Source: CAYQUC01 sp964514215
GTDB taxonomy: Bacteria > Pseudomonadota > Gammaproteobacteria > UBA6429 > Thiohalophilaceae
NCBI GenBank assembly: GCA_964514215.1
Contig: CAZEPW010000009.1
Span: 1-64,000, forward strand
Direction: 5' to 3'
DNA: 64,000 nt
Shown here piece by piece: positions 1 through 8,859 of this stretch. The stretch's first letter is position 1; each line of letters starts with the position of its first letter. Under the pieces are notes generated by a model, which was not told the DNA's origin, searched no databases, and saw nothing but the letters and a program-made list of their open reading frames with translations. A program made the translations under genes and the position numbers.

Positions 1-45
1 TGTATAAGGATAACGATTATTTTAAAAACTCAAATTTAAAAATAA

Positions 46-80
46 CCGTCATTCCGGTAGTCTTTTGAGCCGGAATCTAA
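46..80. repeat. Short inverted repeat, ATTCCGG...CCGGAAT
   Basis: A 7-bp perfect inverted repeat, ATTCCGG at 51-57 and CCGGAAT at 70-76, is separated by 12 bases in an otherwise AT-rich stretch with no gene. Elements with a CATTCCGG/CCGGAAT border are common as dispersed extragenic repeats in gammaproteobacteria. No T-run follows, so a terminator is less likely. Only one copy was noticed in this window. Confidence 0.35.
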
Positions 81-200
81 AGTTAAAATCTCAAAATTAT
101 GAGTTTACACTTATTTTTTTACAGATCTGAGATTAACTAGTTTTTTTTCAAGTCGCGTTTTTGAAAAACGTTGTTGAAGTAGCTTTATTTTCACCATTTC

Positions 201-232
201 TTGACAATCTTACGTTAACGTTAGATAATGAT
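201..232 (+). promoter_or_regulatory. MerR-type promoter and operator
   Basis: A consensus -35 TTGACA lies at 201-206. It is followed by a 20-bp dyad at 207-226 that pairs at 9 of 10 positions around the core ACGTTAACGT (212-221). The dyad fills the spacer, and AATGAT at 227-232 could act as a -10 at 20-bp spacing; GATAAT at 224-229 gives a 17-bp alternative. A dyad inside an overlong spacer is the hallmark of promoters untwisted by MerR-family regulators, and the second gene of the operon encodes such a regulator, so autoregulation is inferred. Confidence 0.7.
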
Positions 233-256
233 GTTTCGATTTAGAAGGAGGCTAGG

Positions 257-484
257 GTGGATCATAATTTTTTTATCGATATTAAAAACATGTGTTGCTC
301 TGCCCCCGTTATTCATTTAACAAAAGAATTTAAGTCTATGCAATCAGGTGATATCGCATTAGTCGAATCCAATAAAGTATCGATGTTAAATGATATTCCA
401 GCTTATTGTGTTGCAACAAAAAATGAGTTGCTGAATCAAGAAAAAAAAGACGGTCTTTATTACTTCTGGATAGAAATAAAATAA
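257..484 (+). CDS. TusA/SirA-like small sulfur-carrier family protein
   Basis: This 75-residue protein has the TusA-family layout: a Cys-containing turn followed by a helix (CCSAPVIHLTKEF, residues 13-25), a Gly-Asp pair preceding a strand, a central DIPAYC segment and a C-terminal Tyr-Phe-Trp strand. TusA proteins carry sulfur as a persulfide on the Cys of a Cys-Pro-x-Pro motif. Here the first proline is replaced (Cys-Ser-Ala-Pro) and two cysteines are adjacent, so sulfur-relay chemistry is plausible but not assured. The start is GTG at 257, chosen because AGAAGGAGG at 243-251 sits 5 bases upstream. The stop overlaps the ATG of the MerR gene (TAATG), so the two are translationally coupled. 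Confidence 0.7.
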   Translation: MDHNFFIDIKNMCCSAPVIHLTKEFKSMQSGDIALVESNKVSMLNDIPAYCVATKNELLNQEKKDGLYYFWIEIK

Positions 485-948
485 TGTCATTATATTATTA
501 CAAAATAGGTGAAGTAGCTGATTTATTACATATTACAGTACGCACCATTCGATATTATGAAGAAGAAGGATTACTTGAACCAGATAGAACCAAAGGTGGT
601 ACTCGATTATATACTGAGCAACATCTAGCTCGTTTAAGGGCAATTGTTCACTTGGTTGAAAATGGTTTTACTCTTGAGGTTATTAGGTTGATTAGTGAAA
701 CTAGAAAATCATGTTTAACCGGTAATGAAGGCAGTGAAAAATTATCAGAAGTAATAAATAGTTCAGTAAATAATATTGAAAATAATATAAATAAGTTAAC
801 GATGTTAAAAAAAGAATTATCTGCTGCAAAAAATTTAATCATTCAATGTCGTGGTTGCAACAATAAACCTTCCCGTAAGGGCTGTCCATCGTGCCCGGTG
901 AATAAAAATTTAAAAAAAATTGAAATTCTTAATTTAGTTTGGGAATGA
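484..948 (+). CDS. MerR-family regulator with C-terminal CxxC-x8-CxxC cysteine cluster
   Basis: Residues 5-75 form a MerR winged helix-turn-helix (YYKIGEVADLLHITVRTIRY, then EEEGLLEPDR and LxxIxxLxENGFTLEVIRL-like spacing). A dimerisation coiled coil follows at about 80-118. The effector end holds four cysteines, C122, C125, C134 and C137, as C-x2-C-x8-C-x2-C. This differs from the SoxR [2Fe-2S] motif and from the CueR/ZntR metal loop, so the ligand (zinc, iron-sulfur cluster or a thiol/persulfide signal) is open. It is coupled to the TusA-like gene and probably acts on the dyad promoter at 201-232. Sensing a sulfur species through the carrier partner is my inference. Confidence 0.85.
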   Translation: MSLYYYKIGEVADLLHITVRTIRYYEEEGLLEPDRTKGGTRLYTEQHLARLRAIVHLVENGFTLEVIRLISETRKSCLTGNEGSEKLSEVINSSVNNIENNINKLTMLKKELSAAKNLIIQCRGCNNKPSRKGCPSCPVNKNLKKIEILNLVWE

Positions 949-1530
949 GACGAGTTCATTTTGGAATGTTATAATATACTGCCTAGTGAACGTATTATTT
1001 CTATTTCTAAAAAAAAAAATGTTAACGGTTTACTATTTTTTTAATTAACATCAGCATTATTATTAAGCATCTTACTTATACTTAATCTAATTTTTTACTT
1101 GAATGATTGCTTCAGGTTACCTAATAAAAATAATTTGTGACGAAAGCCACAATTTTTGTTTTATTTACACTTGGATTTGTGTATGCTTAAAATAAGTAGG
1201 GATGAAACGAATAAAAAAAATTAATCACTCGTGCTATTAACTTGTCATTATAAAAATTATTTAATTTGACAGCCGTTTCAATTTAATCAGCAAGCTTACA
1301 TAAGTAATCACTCACTTATATAATTGCCAAACTAAAACTCCATACTACCTCGCATTTGAGTAAGGGAATTTACCACAATGCTAATTTAAACGGGAACTGA
1401 TTATTTAATTTTGCCAGCATCCTGTCATTTGTAATTTCCTAAATTTGCGCGAGAAATTTATAAGCTGCTTATGCTCTATGCATAAACAAAGTCACTGTGT
1501 GGCATTTTACGGATTAGAAGGCGATATACT
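949..1530. other. Intergenic region with one CRP-like site
   Basis: No gene is supported in these 582 AT-rich bases. The only clear signal is TGTGA-N6-CCACA at 1136-1151, matching the CRP half-sites at 9 of 10 positions and flanked symmetrically by AATT/AATT. It lies about 380 bases before the next start codon, and no well-placed -10 was found for it. A GAAGG ribosome binding site precedes the ATG at 1531. Confidence 0.4.
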
Positions 1531-3774
1531 ATGAAATATCAAACAATTCCAAGTATGGCGATAGTTATTTTGACTACTTTTATACTTAGTGCATGCAGTG
1601 GTGAGACTGACTCATCAAGCCAAACAACTACCACGCCTACTGCGACAGTCGCAGCGTGTGATTCGTATTTACCGGTTTTCTTAAATGATGTTTGGCCTAT
1701 ATTAGAAAGCCAGTGTTATTCGTGTCATGGGGTTAATGCGGCAAATGTCAGTAGTGATTTAAATCTGGTTAATAGCCAAGTCGCTGCGACTGATTTTAAT
1801 GAAATAAATTTTTCTGAATTTAAAACGATAGCCGGAAAAACGGATATTAATAATTTGTCTTGGATGTTATCGAAACCGTCTAATAGCAATAATGATCATG
1901 GTGGTGGTCAACTATTCGCGGCTAATTCAGCGCAATATACTACTTTTCAAGGTTTGGTAGCAAAACTTAGTGTCTGTACCGACACGGTTATTAATACCGC
2001 CGGTGTTGTTCAAAACACGGCTTATGAGCAATTGCGTAAATCAACCTTGGGTTTGGCGGGTCGTCTGCCTACATTGGCTGAGGAAAATAATCTTGTCGCA
2101 GCCGGTGATGACAGTGTCGCAAAACAGTTCGTTCTTGATAACGTGCTTGATCAATTAATGACTGAAGCGATTTTTTATACGCGCTTAAAAGAAATTTTTA
2201 ACGATTCGTTATTGTTGGATGCGTTTCCAACAACTCAATTGTTAAATGTATCCAGATTAAGTAATTTTTCTAATAACATGTATTTTAGCCGGGCTAATCT
2301 TGATGCACAGCTTTATACACCACAACGTCGTAATGAAATACGTTTTAATGCTAACCGTGGTATTGCGGATGCGCCATTGGAACTCATTGCGCATGTTGTT
2401 AAAAATAATCGACCTTTTACTGAAATACTCACGGCAAACTACACTTTGGTTAATCCTTATTCAGCAACCATTTTTGGTGACACCAGCAATGGTTTGGGAT
2501 TTCAATTTAAATACGGCGATGGTTTGAATAATACTGCGTTGCCCGATCCAAATGATTTTCGGGAAGCGGTGATTACCGATAAAAATTCAAATCAATATCC
2601 CCATGCTGGTATTTTATCAACCTTAACGTATCTCTCGCGTTATCCATCAACCACTACCAATCGCAATCGAGCGCGCTCACGCGTTACCTATTTGTATTTC
2701 CTTGGTATTGATGTGCAAGGTTTGGCGGATCGTGCCGGTTTAAATCTGGATAATATTATTGGAGCGGAACCAACCTTGGAAGATCCGCAATGTACTGCGT
2801 GTCACATAACGATTGATCCGTTGGCCGGTCTGTTTAAAAACTGGAGAAACAATGGTCAGTTTGGCGGTGATAATACCCGATGGTTTGGCCCGACTCGAAT
2901 GTTGCCACCGGGTTATTCCAATACGTTATTACCCGCGGCAGAAAGTGGCGCAGCATTGCAGTGGCTAGCTGGACAAATTGTTAATGATAAACGATTTGCG
3001 ACCACGATAGTGAAAACAGTATTTAAGGGCTTAACCGGGCAGGATTTACCGAAACAAACTGCACAAGATATTGCATTTGAAGAAACATTGACGACTAATT
3101 TTATTAATAGTAATTTTGAAATCCGAGTTTTGATAAAAGAAATTGTCAACAGCTTGTATTTTACCGCTAAAAACTTGGGCAGCACTGAAAATCCGGCTGA
3201 CTTTGCGCAGTTAGGCATGGCGCATTTATTAACACCAGAACAGTTGCATCGAAAAATTCAGGCGGTAACGGCCGGCTATTCATGGCGTTCACCATCGAGT
3301 GTCAATCGAAATCTGAATGACCGTAATACCTATCGATTATTGTATGGTGGTATTGATTCCATCTCGGTTACTGAAAGAACCAGTGATCCAACCGCGTTAA
3401 TTAATGGCATTCAACAACGCATTGCATTGCAAGTGGCGTGTCAATCGGTGCCAGTGGATTTTAGTAAACCAATAGCGCAACGGGCATTGTTTCCCGCGGT
3501 TGAAATCACTGACTTACCTGTCGCTGGCGGCCAAATAAAGATTAAACAAAACATCAAGCATCTATACAAACAAATATTGGGCGAACAGTATTCAATTAGC
3601 AATAGTGAAATTGAACGGGCTTATAATTTATTTGTTAATGCACGCACAAGCTTGTTGTCTGGTGAAATCCCTCAAGATTGTCGTGCTGGTTTGGGTGCTA
3701 ATGATAAAACCGTTGAATCATGGATGGCGGTTGTTGCGTATTTATTCTCTGACTATAAGTTTTTTTATGAATAG
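1531..3774 (+). CDS. Di-haem c-type lipoprotein, planctomycete-cytochrome/DUF1588-like
   Basis: The 747-residue product begins with a lipoprotein signal peptide (lipobox LSAC, lipidated C22) and a Thr/Ser-rich linker. Haem c motif CYSCH occurs at 62-66 in a VWPILESQCYSCHG context typical of the PSCyt1-type domain. A second motif, CTACH, at 421-425 sits in a segment reading CTACHITIDPLAGLFKNW, as in DUF1588/DUF1592-type proteins. The region near 165-185 (LRKSTLGLAGRLPT) also resembles those families. It probably resides in the periplasm anchored to a membrane and handles electrons. Its substrate is unknown. The downstream DUF1501 gene is close and codirectional, a pairing seen widely for these families. 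Confidence 0.75.
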   Translation: MKYQTIPSMAIVILTTFILSACSGETDSSSQTTTTPTATVAACDSYLPVFLNDVWPILESQCYSCHGVNAANVSSDLNLVNSQVAATDFNEINFSEFKTIAGKTDINNLSWMLSKPSNSNNDHGGGQLFAANSAQYTTFQGLVAKLSVCTDTVINTAGVVQNTAYEQLRKSTLGLAGRLPTLAEENNLVAAGDDSVAKQFVLDNVLDQLMTEAIFYTRLKEIFNDSLLLDAFPTTQLLNVSRLSNFSNNMYFSRANLDAQLYTPQRRNEIRFNANRGIADAPLELIAHVVKNNRPFTEILTANYTLVNPYSATIFGDTSNGLGFQFKYGDGLNNTALPDPNDFREAVITDKNSNQYPHAGILSTLTYLSRYPSTTTNRNRARSRVTYLYFLGIDVQGLADRAGLNLDNIIGAEPTLEDPQCTACHITIDPLAGLFKNWRNNGQFGGDNTRWFGPTRMLPPGYSNTLLPAAESGAALQWLAGQIVNDKRFATTIVKTVFKGLTGQDLPKQTAQDIAFEETLTTNFINSNFEIRVLIKEIVNSLYFTAKNLGSTENPADFAQLGMAHLLTPEQLHRKIQAVTAGYSWRSPSSVNRNLNDRNTYRLLYGGIDSISVTERTSDPTALINGIQQRIALQVACQSVPVDFSKPIAQRALFPAVEITDLPVAGGQIKIKQNIKHLYKQILGEQYSISNSEIERAYNLFVNARTSLLSGEIPQDCRAGLGANDKTVESWMAVVAYLFSDYKFFYE

Positions 3775-3807
3775 CGATATAACGAATAAAGTGGAGTGCT
3801 AAAGACA

Positions 3808-5223
3808 ATGAAACGTCGTGAATTTTTGAAGTATGCAGGGTTAATGGGCGCAGGCAGTGTTTTACCGTTGGCTCCGTCAATGCAATTGTTTGCTGCGCAG
3901 GATAATTATACTGGACCATTATGGATCACCGTTGAAGCTCGAGGCGGTTGGGATCCAACTAGCTTTTGCGATCCGAAAGGGTATGTTGACCCGACTGCTT
4001 CGGCACGTTTAAATAATTATCCCGCTAATGCAATTCGCACGGTGGGTAATTTTAAGGTAGCACCGCCACCCGATCGATTTTTGCCTCAAGGCGATTTATA
4101 TACTAAATATATCTCCAATCCCAGCGCTGCGCTTAAACCACTAAAAAATAGCGCTGAAGATTTTTTTATTGCACACCAACAAGATTTATTGGTGATTAAT
4201 GGTATCGATGTTAAAACGTTGGCACATGGTGATGGTCAGCGACATACTTGGAGTGGTGAACTGGGGCGGGGAGGGTTTCCTAATTTTGGTGCGCTAGTGT
4301 CTGGTGCTTTGGCTGGGGATAAACCGATTCCATTTTTAACCAATGGCGGTTATTCTGATGGTGGTGGGCTGGTTACACCGGTGCGTATTAATGGTGGCGG
4401 CAAAGATGTATTAGCTGAAATTGCATATCCAAATCGCAGCACACGTGGTATTAATTCACGAAAATATTTTTCCACTGAGGTGCTTAATTTAATTCAACAG
4501 GCCGGTGCAAGCCGTTTGAATGATTTGGGTGCTAGCCAAAACTTGCCCCGAATAAAAGCGGCATTAGCCAAATTAAACGCATCACGTGTTAATAATACTA
4601 TTTTGCAAGGTTTTGTCGATGATTTGGAATTAATAACTTTTTTAAAGCCTAGTGATTTTAGATCAAACCGGGTTTATCAAATGTATTATCAGGGCAGTGT
4701 GGCTTTATCGGCTTATGCTTCTGGTGCAACCGCAGCCGCGCATATTTCACTGGGTGGTTTTGATACTCATAGCTCTCACGATGAAAATCATTATATGCGA
4801 TTAATGGATTTATTCGAAGGAATTGATGCGATCATTACAGCGGCTGCCGCTCGAGGTTTGCAAAATGATGTGGTGGTGGTGGTGGGTTCCGAGTTTGGTC
4901 GAACCAATAAATATAATGCAACTGGCAATAATGCCGGCAAAAACCATTGGCCAATTACCAGTATGATGTTTATTGACAAAAGTCTACCGGGTAATAAGAG
5001 AATAGTTGGTAACCGCGTTATTGGTTCAACTACTGCCAAACATGAGGCAAATACGATAGATCCAATCACTTTAACCCCTTTAGCAGCCGATGCTGGCGGC
5101 GTACGAATTACACCAGCGCACATTCATCGCGCCTTACGAAAAGTGGCGGGTGTTGAAAATACCGTTGCTGCCAGTAGTGATTTTTTTATTCCCAGTAGTG
5201 AGGATATAAATTTATTCACATAA
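3808..5223 (+). CDS. Tat-exported DUF1501 family protein
   Basis: The protein starts MKRREFLKYAGLMGAGS, a clear twin-arginine signal (RREFLK), so it is exported folded. The body matches DUF1501, a family with an alkaline-phosphatase/sulfatase-like fold: GGWDPTSFCDP near the N terminus, a GGFDTHSSHDENHY segment, and SEFGRTNKYNATG followed by GKNHWPITSMM. I chose ATG 3808 rather than the in-frame GTG at 3796, because that GTG falls inside the GTGGAG ribosome-binding sequence (3791-3796). Biochemical function is not established for the family. It lies 33 bases after the di-haem lipoprotein and is inferred to work with it. The mature protein is about 440 residues. Confidence 0.85.
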   Translation: MKRREFLKYAGLMGAGSVLPLAPSMQLFAAQDNYTGPLWITVEARGGWDPTSFCDPKGYVDPTASARLNNYPANAIRTVGNFKVAPPPDRFLPQGDLYTKYISNPSAALKPLKNSAEDFFIAHQQDLLVINGIDVKTLAHGDGQRHTWSGELGRGGFPNFGALVSGALAGDKPIPFLTNGGYSDGGGLVTPVRINGGGKDVLAEIAYPNRSTRGINSRKYFSTEVLNLIQQAGASRLNDLGASQNLPRIKAALAKLNASRVNNTILQGFVDDLELITFLKPSDFRSNRVYQMYYQGSVALSAYASGATAAAHISLGGFDTHSSHDENHYMRLMDLFEGIDAIITAAAARGLQNDVVVVVGSEFGRTNKYNATGNNAGKNHWPITSMMFIDKSLPGNKRIVGNRVIGSTTAKHEANTIDPITLTPLAADAGGVRITPAHIHRALRKVAGVENTVAASSDFFIPSSEDINLFT

Positions 5224-5236
5224 ATTTTAAACAAAT

Positions 5237-5321
5237 GTAGCTTGGGGTGAGTGTATTTCGAATCCCAAGCGGGTGTTGTTTAAAGTGTGATGTTGGGGTT
5301 CGTAGTGTCACCCCAACCTAC
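5237..5321. repeat. Dispersed GGTTGGGGT/ACCCCAACC inverted repeat
   Basis: Two nested inverted repeats lie between convergent genes: GCTTGGG/CCCAAGC (5240-5270) and GTTGGGGT with ACCCCAAC (5292-5318). The block shares the elements GTTTAAA, TTGGGGTTCG and ACCCCAACCTAC with the tandem repeats at 56731-56996, so it belongs to the same dispersed family. It may also serve as a bidirectional terminator here. Confidence 0.65.
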
Positions 5322-5345
5322 GTAAAATTTAAGTACGTATTGTAT

Positions 5346-8300
5346 TTATTCATCTAAATTTTCATCAGTATCAATAGCTTGAAATAAAGCCTGCATTTCT
5401 GCTGAGTTGGGTAGGTTTCCTTTCCCTGCACCTTCAAATAAATTATCAGCGAGGGCTTTTTTACGTGCCTGCATATCCTGAATGCGATCTTCAACGGTGC
5501 CGGCAGTATACAATTTGTAAACAAAGACCGGTTTATCTTGCCCGATGCGATGCGCTCGATCGGTTGCTTGTTGTTCTACTGCCGGGTTCCACCAAGGATC
5601 ATAGTGGATCACGGTATCGGCGGCGGTTAAGTTGAGTCCGGTGCCACCGGCTTTTAGGCTAATTAAAAATAACGGGATATCACCTTCTTGAAATTCGGTG
5701 ATTGGGGTTTCGCGATCTTTGGTGCGTCCGGTTAATTTCACGTATTTTATTTTGCGCTGTTTAATTTCATCTTCAATTAAGCTGAGCATGCTGGTGAATT
5801 GTGAAAATAATAATATTTTGCGGCCTTCTTCTAATAATTCGGGAATTAATTCCAATAATAATTCGAGTTTAGCCGAGGTATTAACACCTTGGGCTTCGGG
5901 CAATTTAACTAAGCGCGGATCGCAACATACTTGTCGTAGTTTTAATAGTGCATCTAATACAATGATGTGGCTTTTGTTGGCACCCTGTTCGGTGATTGCT
6001 TTGCTGACTTTGGCGTTCATTAGCACACGAATTTTTTCGTATAATTCGAATTGTTCGCCTTCGAGTGGTACGGTTCTAATGATTTCAGTTTTTGGCGGTA
6101 GATCGCTGGCAACTACTTCTTTGGTTCGACGTAATAAAAATGGTGAAACACGTTTGGCGAGTTGTTTTGCTCGACGATTATTACCAAATTTTTCAATGGT
6201 GGTTCTAAATAAACGTTTGAATTGGGCATCGTGTCCGAGTAGACCGGGCATTAAGTAATTATAAATTGACCATAATTCACCAAGATGATTTTCGAGTGGT
6301 GTGCCTGTTAAGCATAAGCGATGTTTGGTGTTGAGCTTAGCGACAGCTTGGGTTGCTTTTGATTTAGGGTTTTTAATGTATTGTGCTTCATCCAAAATCA
6401 CCATGTGATAGGGGATTGGCATAATAATTTCTTCATCTCGAGTTAATAATGGATAGGTGGTTAACACGATATCGTAATTTTTTATGCTATTGTAATGTTT
6501 TTTACGATCGGAACCGTGCAAGGTTAAAACGCTTAACTCGGGTGTGAAGCGCTGCGCTTCTTTGCGCCAGTTTATCATTAAGGTTGTTGGTGCAACAACT
6601 AATACCGGGTCGAGTAAGCGACCTTGTTGTTTTTCAATTAAAATATGTGCGAGTGTTTGCACTGTTTTACCCAAACCCATGTCATCGGCTAGGATGCCAT
6701 TAAATTCAAATTCGCGTAAAAATTGTAGCCAAGCTAAGCCGTGTTCTTGGTAGGGACGTAATTCGGCATTGAAATTTTCCGGGGCCGATATCGGATTAAT
6801 GTCTGAAAAGTTTTTAACGCGTAATGCATATTCGCGTAAGCGTTCACTACCGGCCCAACGCATAATTGGAAATTGACCGTATTCAGAATCGAGTTCTAAT
6901 AATTCAGCGGCGCGCCAATTAGGTAAATGTACTCGATTCTTTTTAATATTTCCTTCTTCAAACATATCAACAATAATATCAAGCAATGCTTGCAAGCGTT
7001 TATACGCTAGCGGAAGGATTCGGCCATCTTTTAAGTTAATTAATAAATGGTGTGCGCTGGTGTGTGTGGTTAAGTCGCCACTTTGTGCCAGCTCGGGATA
7101 GTGGCTGATCATTTTAATCAGCACGGGTAATAGATTTAAGTATTCATCATCAACTGTGATGCCAATTTCAAGTTCAAAGGATTGTTGATCTTTGCTATCG
7201 TCAAAGGTCATTACCCAATCTTCGGAAATCGCGAGTTTGAACGGGAAGATAGGGTCTTTCGTTATAACCCAGCCATTTTTTTCTAAAATTGGTAATTCTT
7301 CTAAAATGAAATCAACCCAGCGTTCGGCTTCTTTGTCGGCAGAACACGGTAATACATAGGTGTCGGCTTCGATATCAACTTTGCCGTATTCTTCTGTGAA
7401 CAATACCGCACCGAACGAACGTAATAGGCCAACCATTTTTTTTTCGGTTTTTAAATCGCGGCTCTGTTGCTTCAGGGTGTTGCCTTTGCGCTCGATAAAC
7501 TTTGTTGCTTCATCACTGGGGTGAATGATGTTGCCTTGGTAGTCGAGTTTGAGTTTCAGAATGGGTTCAATATCAGAACGTTTTTTCACGGCGACGTCGG
7601 ATAAATAGCTGGACATTGATTCGTTGTGACACGTTAACGTTAATAGTGCTGTCGGCGGGATAATTTTTTCATTTTTAACAGTTAGTTTATCTGGTGGCGG
7701 TAGCTTGATGTTTAATGCCTCCAGTTTTTTAATAACGCTATCGATATCTTCGGGGGCTATTGGTGGTGTTTTTAACAAAACCTCTAACACTGTCGAGGGA
7801 ATAGTGACTTGGGTATTGCCGCAAACGTGTTTGTCCATATCAAGGTAAAGTGGTGGAGTGGTGGGCAACACAATTGATGCAGCCGGGTTGGTTTTTAATA
7901 CTAAATTTTGGCAGCCGTTTTCGCCAACCTGCCACGATAGTTTGCCGTTTCGGTTTTTGCCCAGTGCTAGTGGTGCTGATTCGACATTTTTCCACAAGCA
8001 ACGACCGGTGTTGATGATGGTGTTTAATAATTCACCACTACCTTTGCCAACTAGCTCGATATCCGGTAATTTACTGAGCATATTTGATGTGCGTAATTGG
8101 TGGATAACTTGTATATCCACATCCAGCATATAATCTTTAGGGCCATGTAAGAAAAAATTAGACGGGTTATAGCGTTTTTCATCACTGTAAAAGCCGTCTT
8201 TTTGTTGTCTGGCCGTTTGAATATGGAGTTGAAATTTGGGAATGCTGGTGGTTTTGTGCAGGGTTAGCACGTAAATTAATTTTTGTGGATTTTTTTCAGC

Positions 8301-8687
8301 GACCGACTCAACTGGCGCATTAAATGCCTGTTGTGCTTTATCAATTTCTTTTTGCCATTGATTGGCGGTCTTAGAAACCGTGAGTTTATCACTGGAATTG
8401 GTACTTAATTCAGTGAAAATATTGGCCATTAATACTGCTGCGACATGCTTACAATTGTAATTCACCTTACACGAGCAATCACCATCGATGAGTAAGTCTT
8501 CATCAACTGAAATGGAAATTTTATAGGGAGCTTTTTTCTTTCCCTTAACATGAGCGGTTAGTGATTGTTGTTCTTCATCACGGGTTATTTCACTCACTTT
8601 GTGAGAACGAAAATAATCTAGCCCTTGCTCTAAAAAAGAAGCTTCGAGTTGATCAATTAAATCATCAAATTCTAGTAATTTTGGCAC
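5346..8687 (-). CDS. SNF2-family DEAD/H helicase-like ATPase with SWIM zinc finger
   Basis: The 1113-residue protein has an N-terminal SWIM finger (CSC at 71-73 and CKH at 79-81), a long middle region, and a C-terminal SNF2 motor. Visible motor motifs include Walker A DDMGLGKT (about 666-674), ILDEAQ (about 765), LTGTPLENHLGELW, and QATDRAHRIGQ in the last helicase motif. Bacterial members of this SWIM-SNF2 type are ATP-driven DNA or RNA polymerase remodelers of largely unknown role; RapA/HepA is a distant relative. It lies downstream of the Ecm4-type GST on the same strand with a 172-base gap, so it probably has its own promoter. Nothing looks truncated. Confidence 0.93.
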   Translation of the reverse strand: MPKLLEFDDLIDQLEASFLEQGLDYFRSHKVSEITRDEEQQSLTAHVKGKKKAPYKISISVDEDLLIDGDCSCKVNYNCKHVAAVLMANIFTELSTNSSDKLTVSKTANQWQKEIDKAQQAFNAPVESVAEKNPQKLIYVLTLHKTTSIPKFQLHIQTARQQKDGFYSDEKRYNPSNFFLHGPKDYMLDVDIQVIHQLRTSNMLSKLPDIELVGKGSGELLNTIINTGRCLWKNVESAPLALGKNRNGKLSWQVGENGCQNLVLKTNPAASIVLPTTPPLYLDMDKHVCGNTQVTIPSTVLEVLLKTPPIAPEDIDSVIKKLEALNIKLPPPDKLTVKNEKIIPPTALLTLTCHNESMSSYLSDVAVKKRSDIEPILKLKLDYQGNIIHPSDEATKFIERKGNTLKQQSRDLKTEKKMVGLLRSFGAVLFTEEYGKVDIEADTYVLPCSADKEAERWVDFILEELPILEKNGWVITKDPIFPFKLAISEDWVMTFDDSKDQQSFELEIGITVDDEYLNLLPVLIKMISHYPELAQSGDLTTHTSAHHLLINLKDGRILPLAYKRLQALLDIIVDMFEEGNIKKNRVHLPNWRAAELLELDSEYGQFPIMRWAGSERLREYALRVKNFSDINPISAPENFNAELRPYQEHGLAWLQFLREFEFNGILADDMGLGKTVQTLAHILIEKQQGRLLDPVLVVAPTTLMINWRKEAQRFTPELSVLTLHGSDRKKHYNSIKNYDIVLTTYPLLTRDEEIIMPIPYHMVILDEAQYIKNPKSKATQAVAKLNTKHRLCLTGTPLENHLGELWSIYNYLMPGLLGHDAQFKRLFRTTIEKFGNNRRAKQLAKRVSPFLLRRTKEVVASDLPPKTEIIRTVPLEGEQFELYEKIRVLMNAKVSKAITEQGANKSHIIVLDALLKLRQVCCDPRLVKLPEAQGVNTSAKLELLLELIPELLEEGRKILLFSQFTSMLSLIEDEIKQRKIKYVKLTGRTKDRETPITEFQEGDIPLFLISLKAGGTGLNLTAADTVIHYDPWWNPAVEQQATDRAHRIGQDKPVFVYKLYTAGTVEDRIQDMQARKKALADNLFEGAGKGNLPNSAEMQALFQAIDTDENLDE

Positions 8688-8859
8688 GTGAAGCGTTTGT
8701 CCTGATAAAATTGCACAGTTCTGTATTATAACGCTATCTTGCCGTGTTTCTATTTATATCTACGTTTAGATTTAAAATAATTGGCACTAATCACTAAAAT
8801 TTAAAAATAACCCGATTGTCGTTGCCAATAGTGGTAATTATTTCAAGATGACACTGATA

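Noticed and set aside
5251..5270. TTCGAATCCC resembling a tRNA T-arm
   Set aside because: The surrounding sequence forms the GCTTGGG/CCCAAGC inverted repeat of a dispersed element, with no acceptor stem, anticodon arm or CCA.
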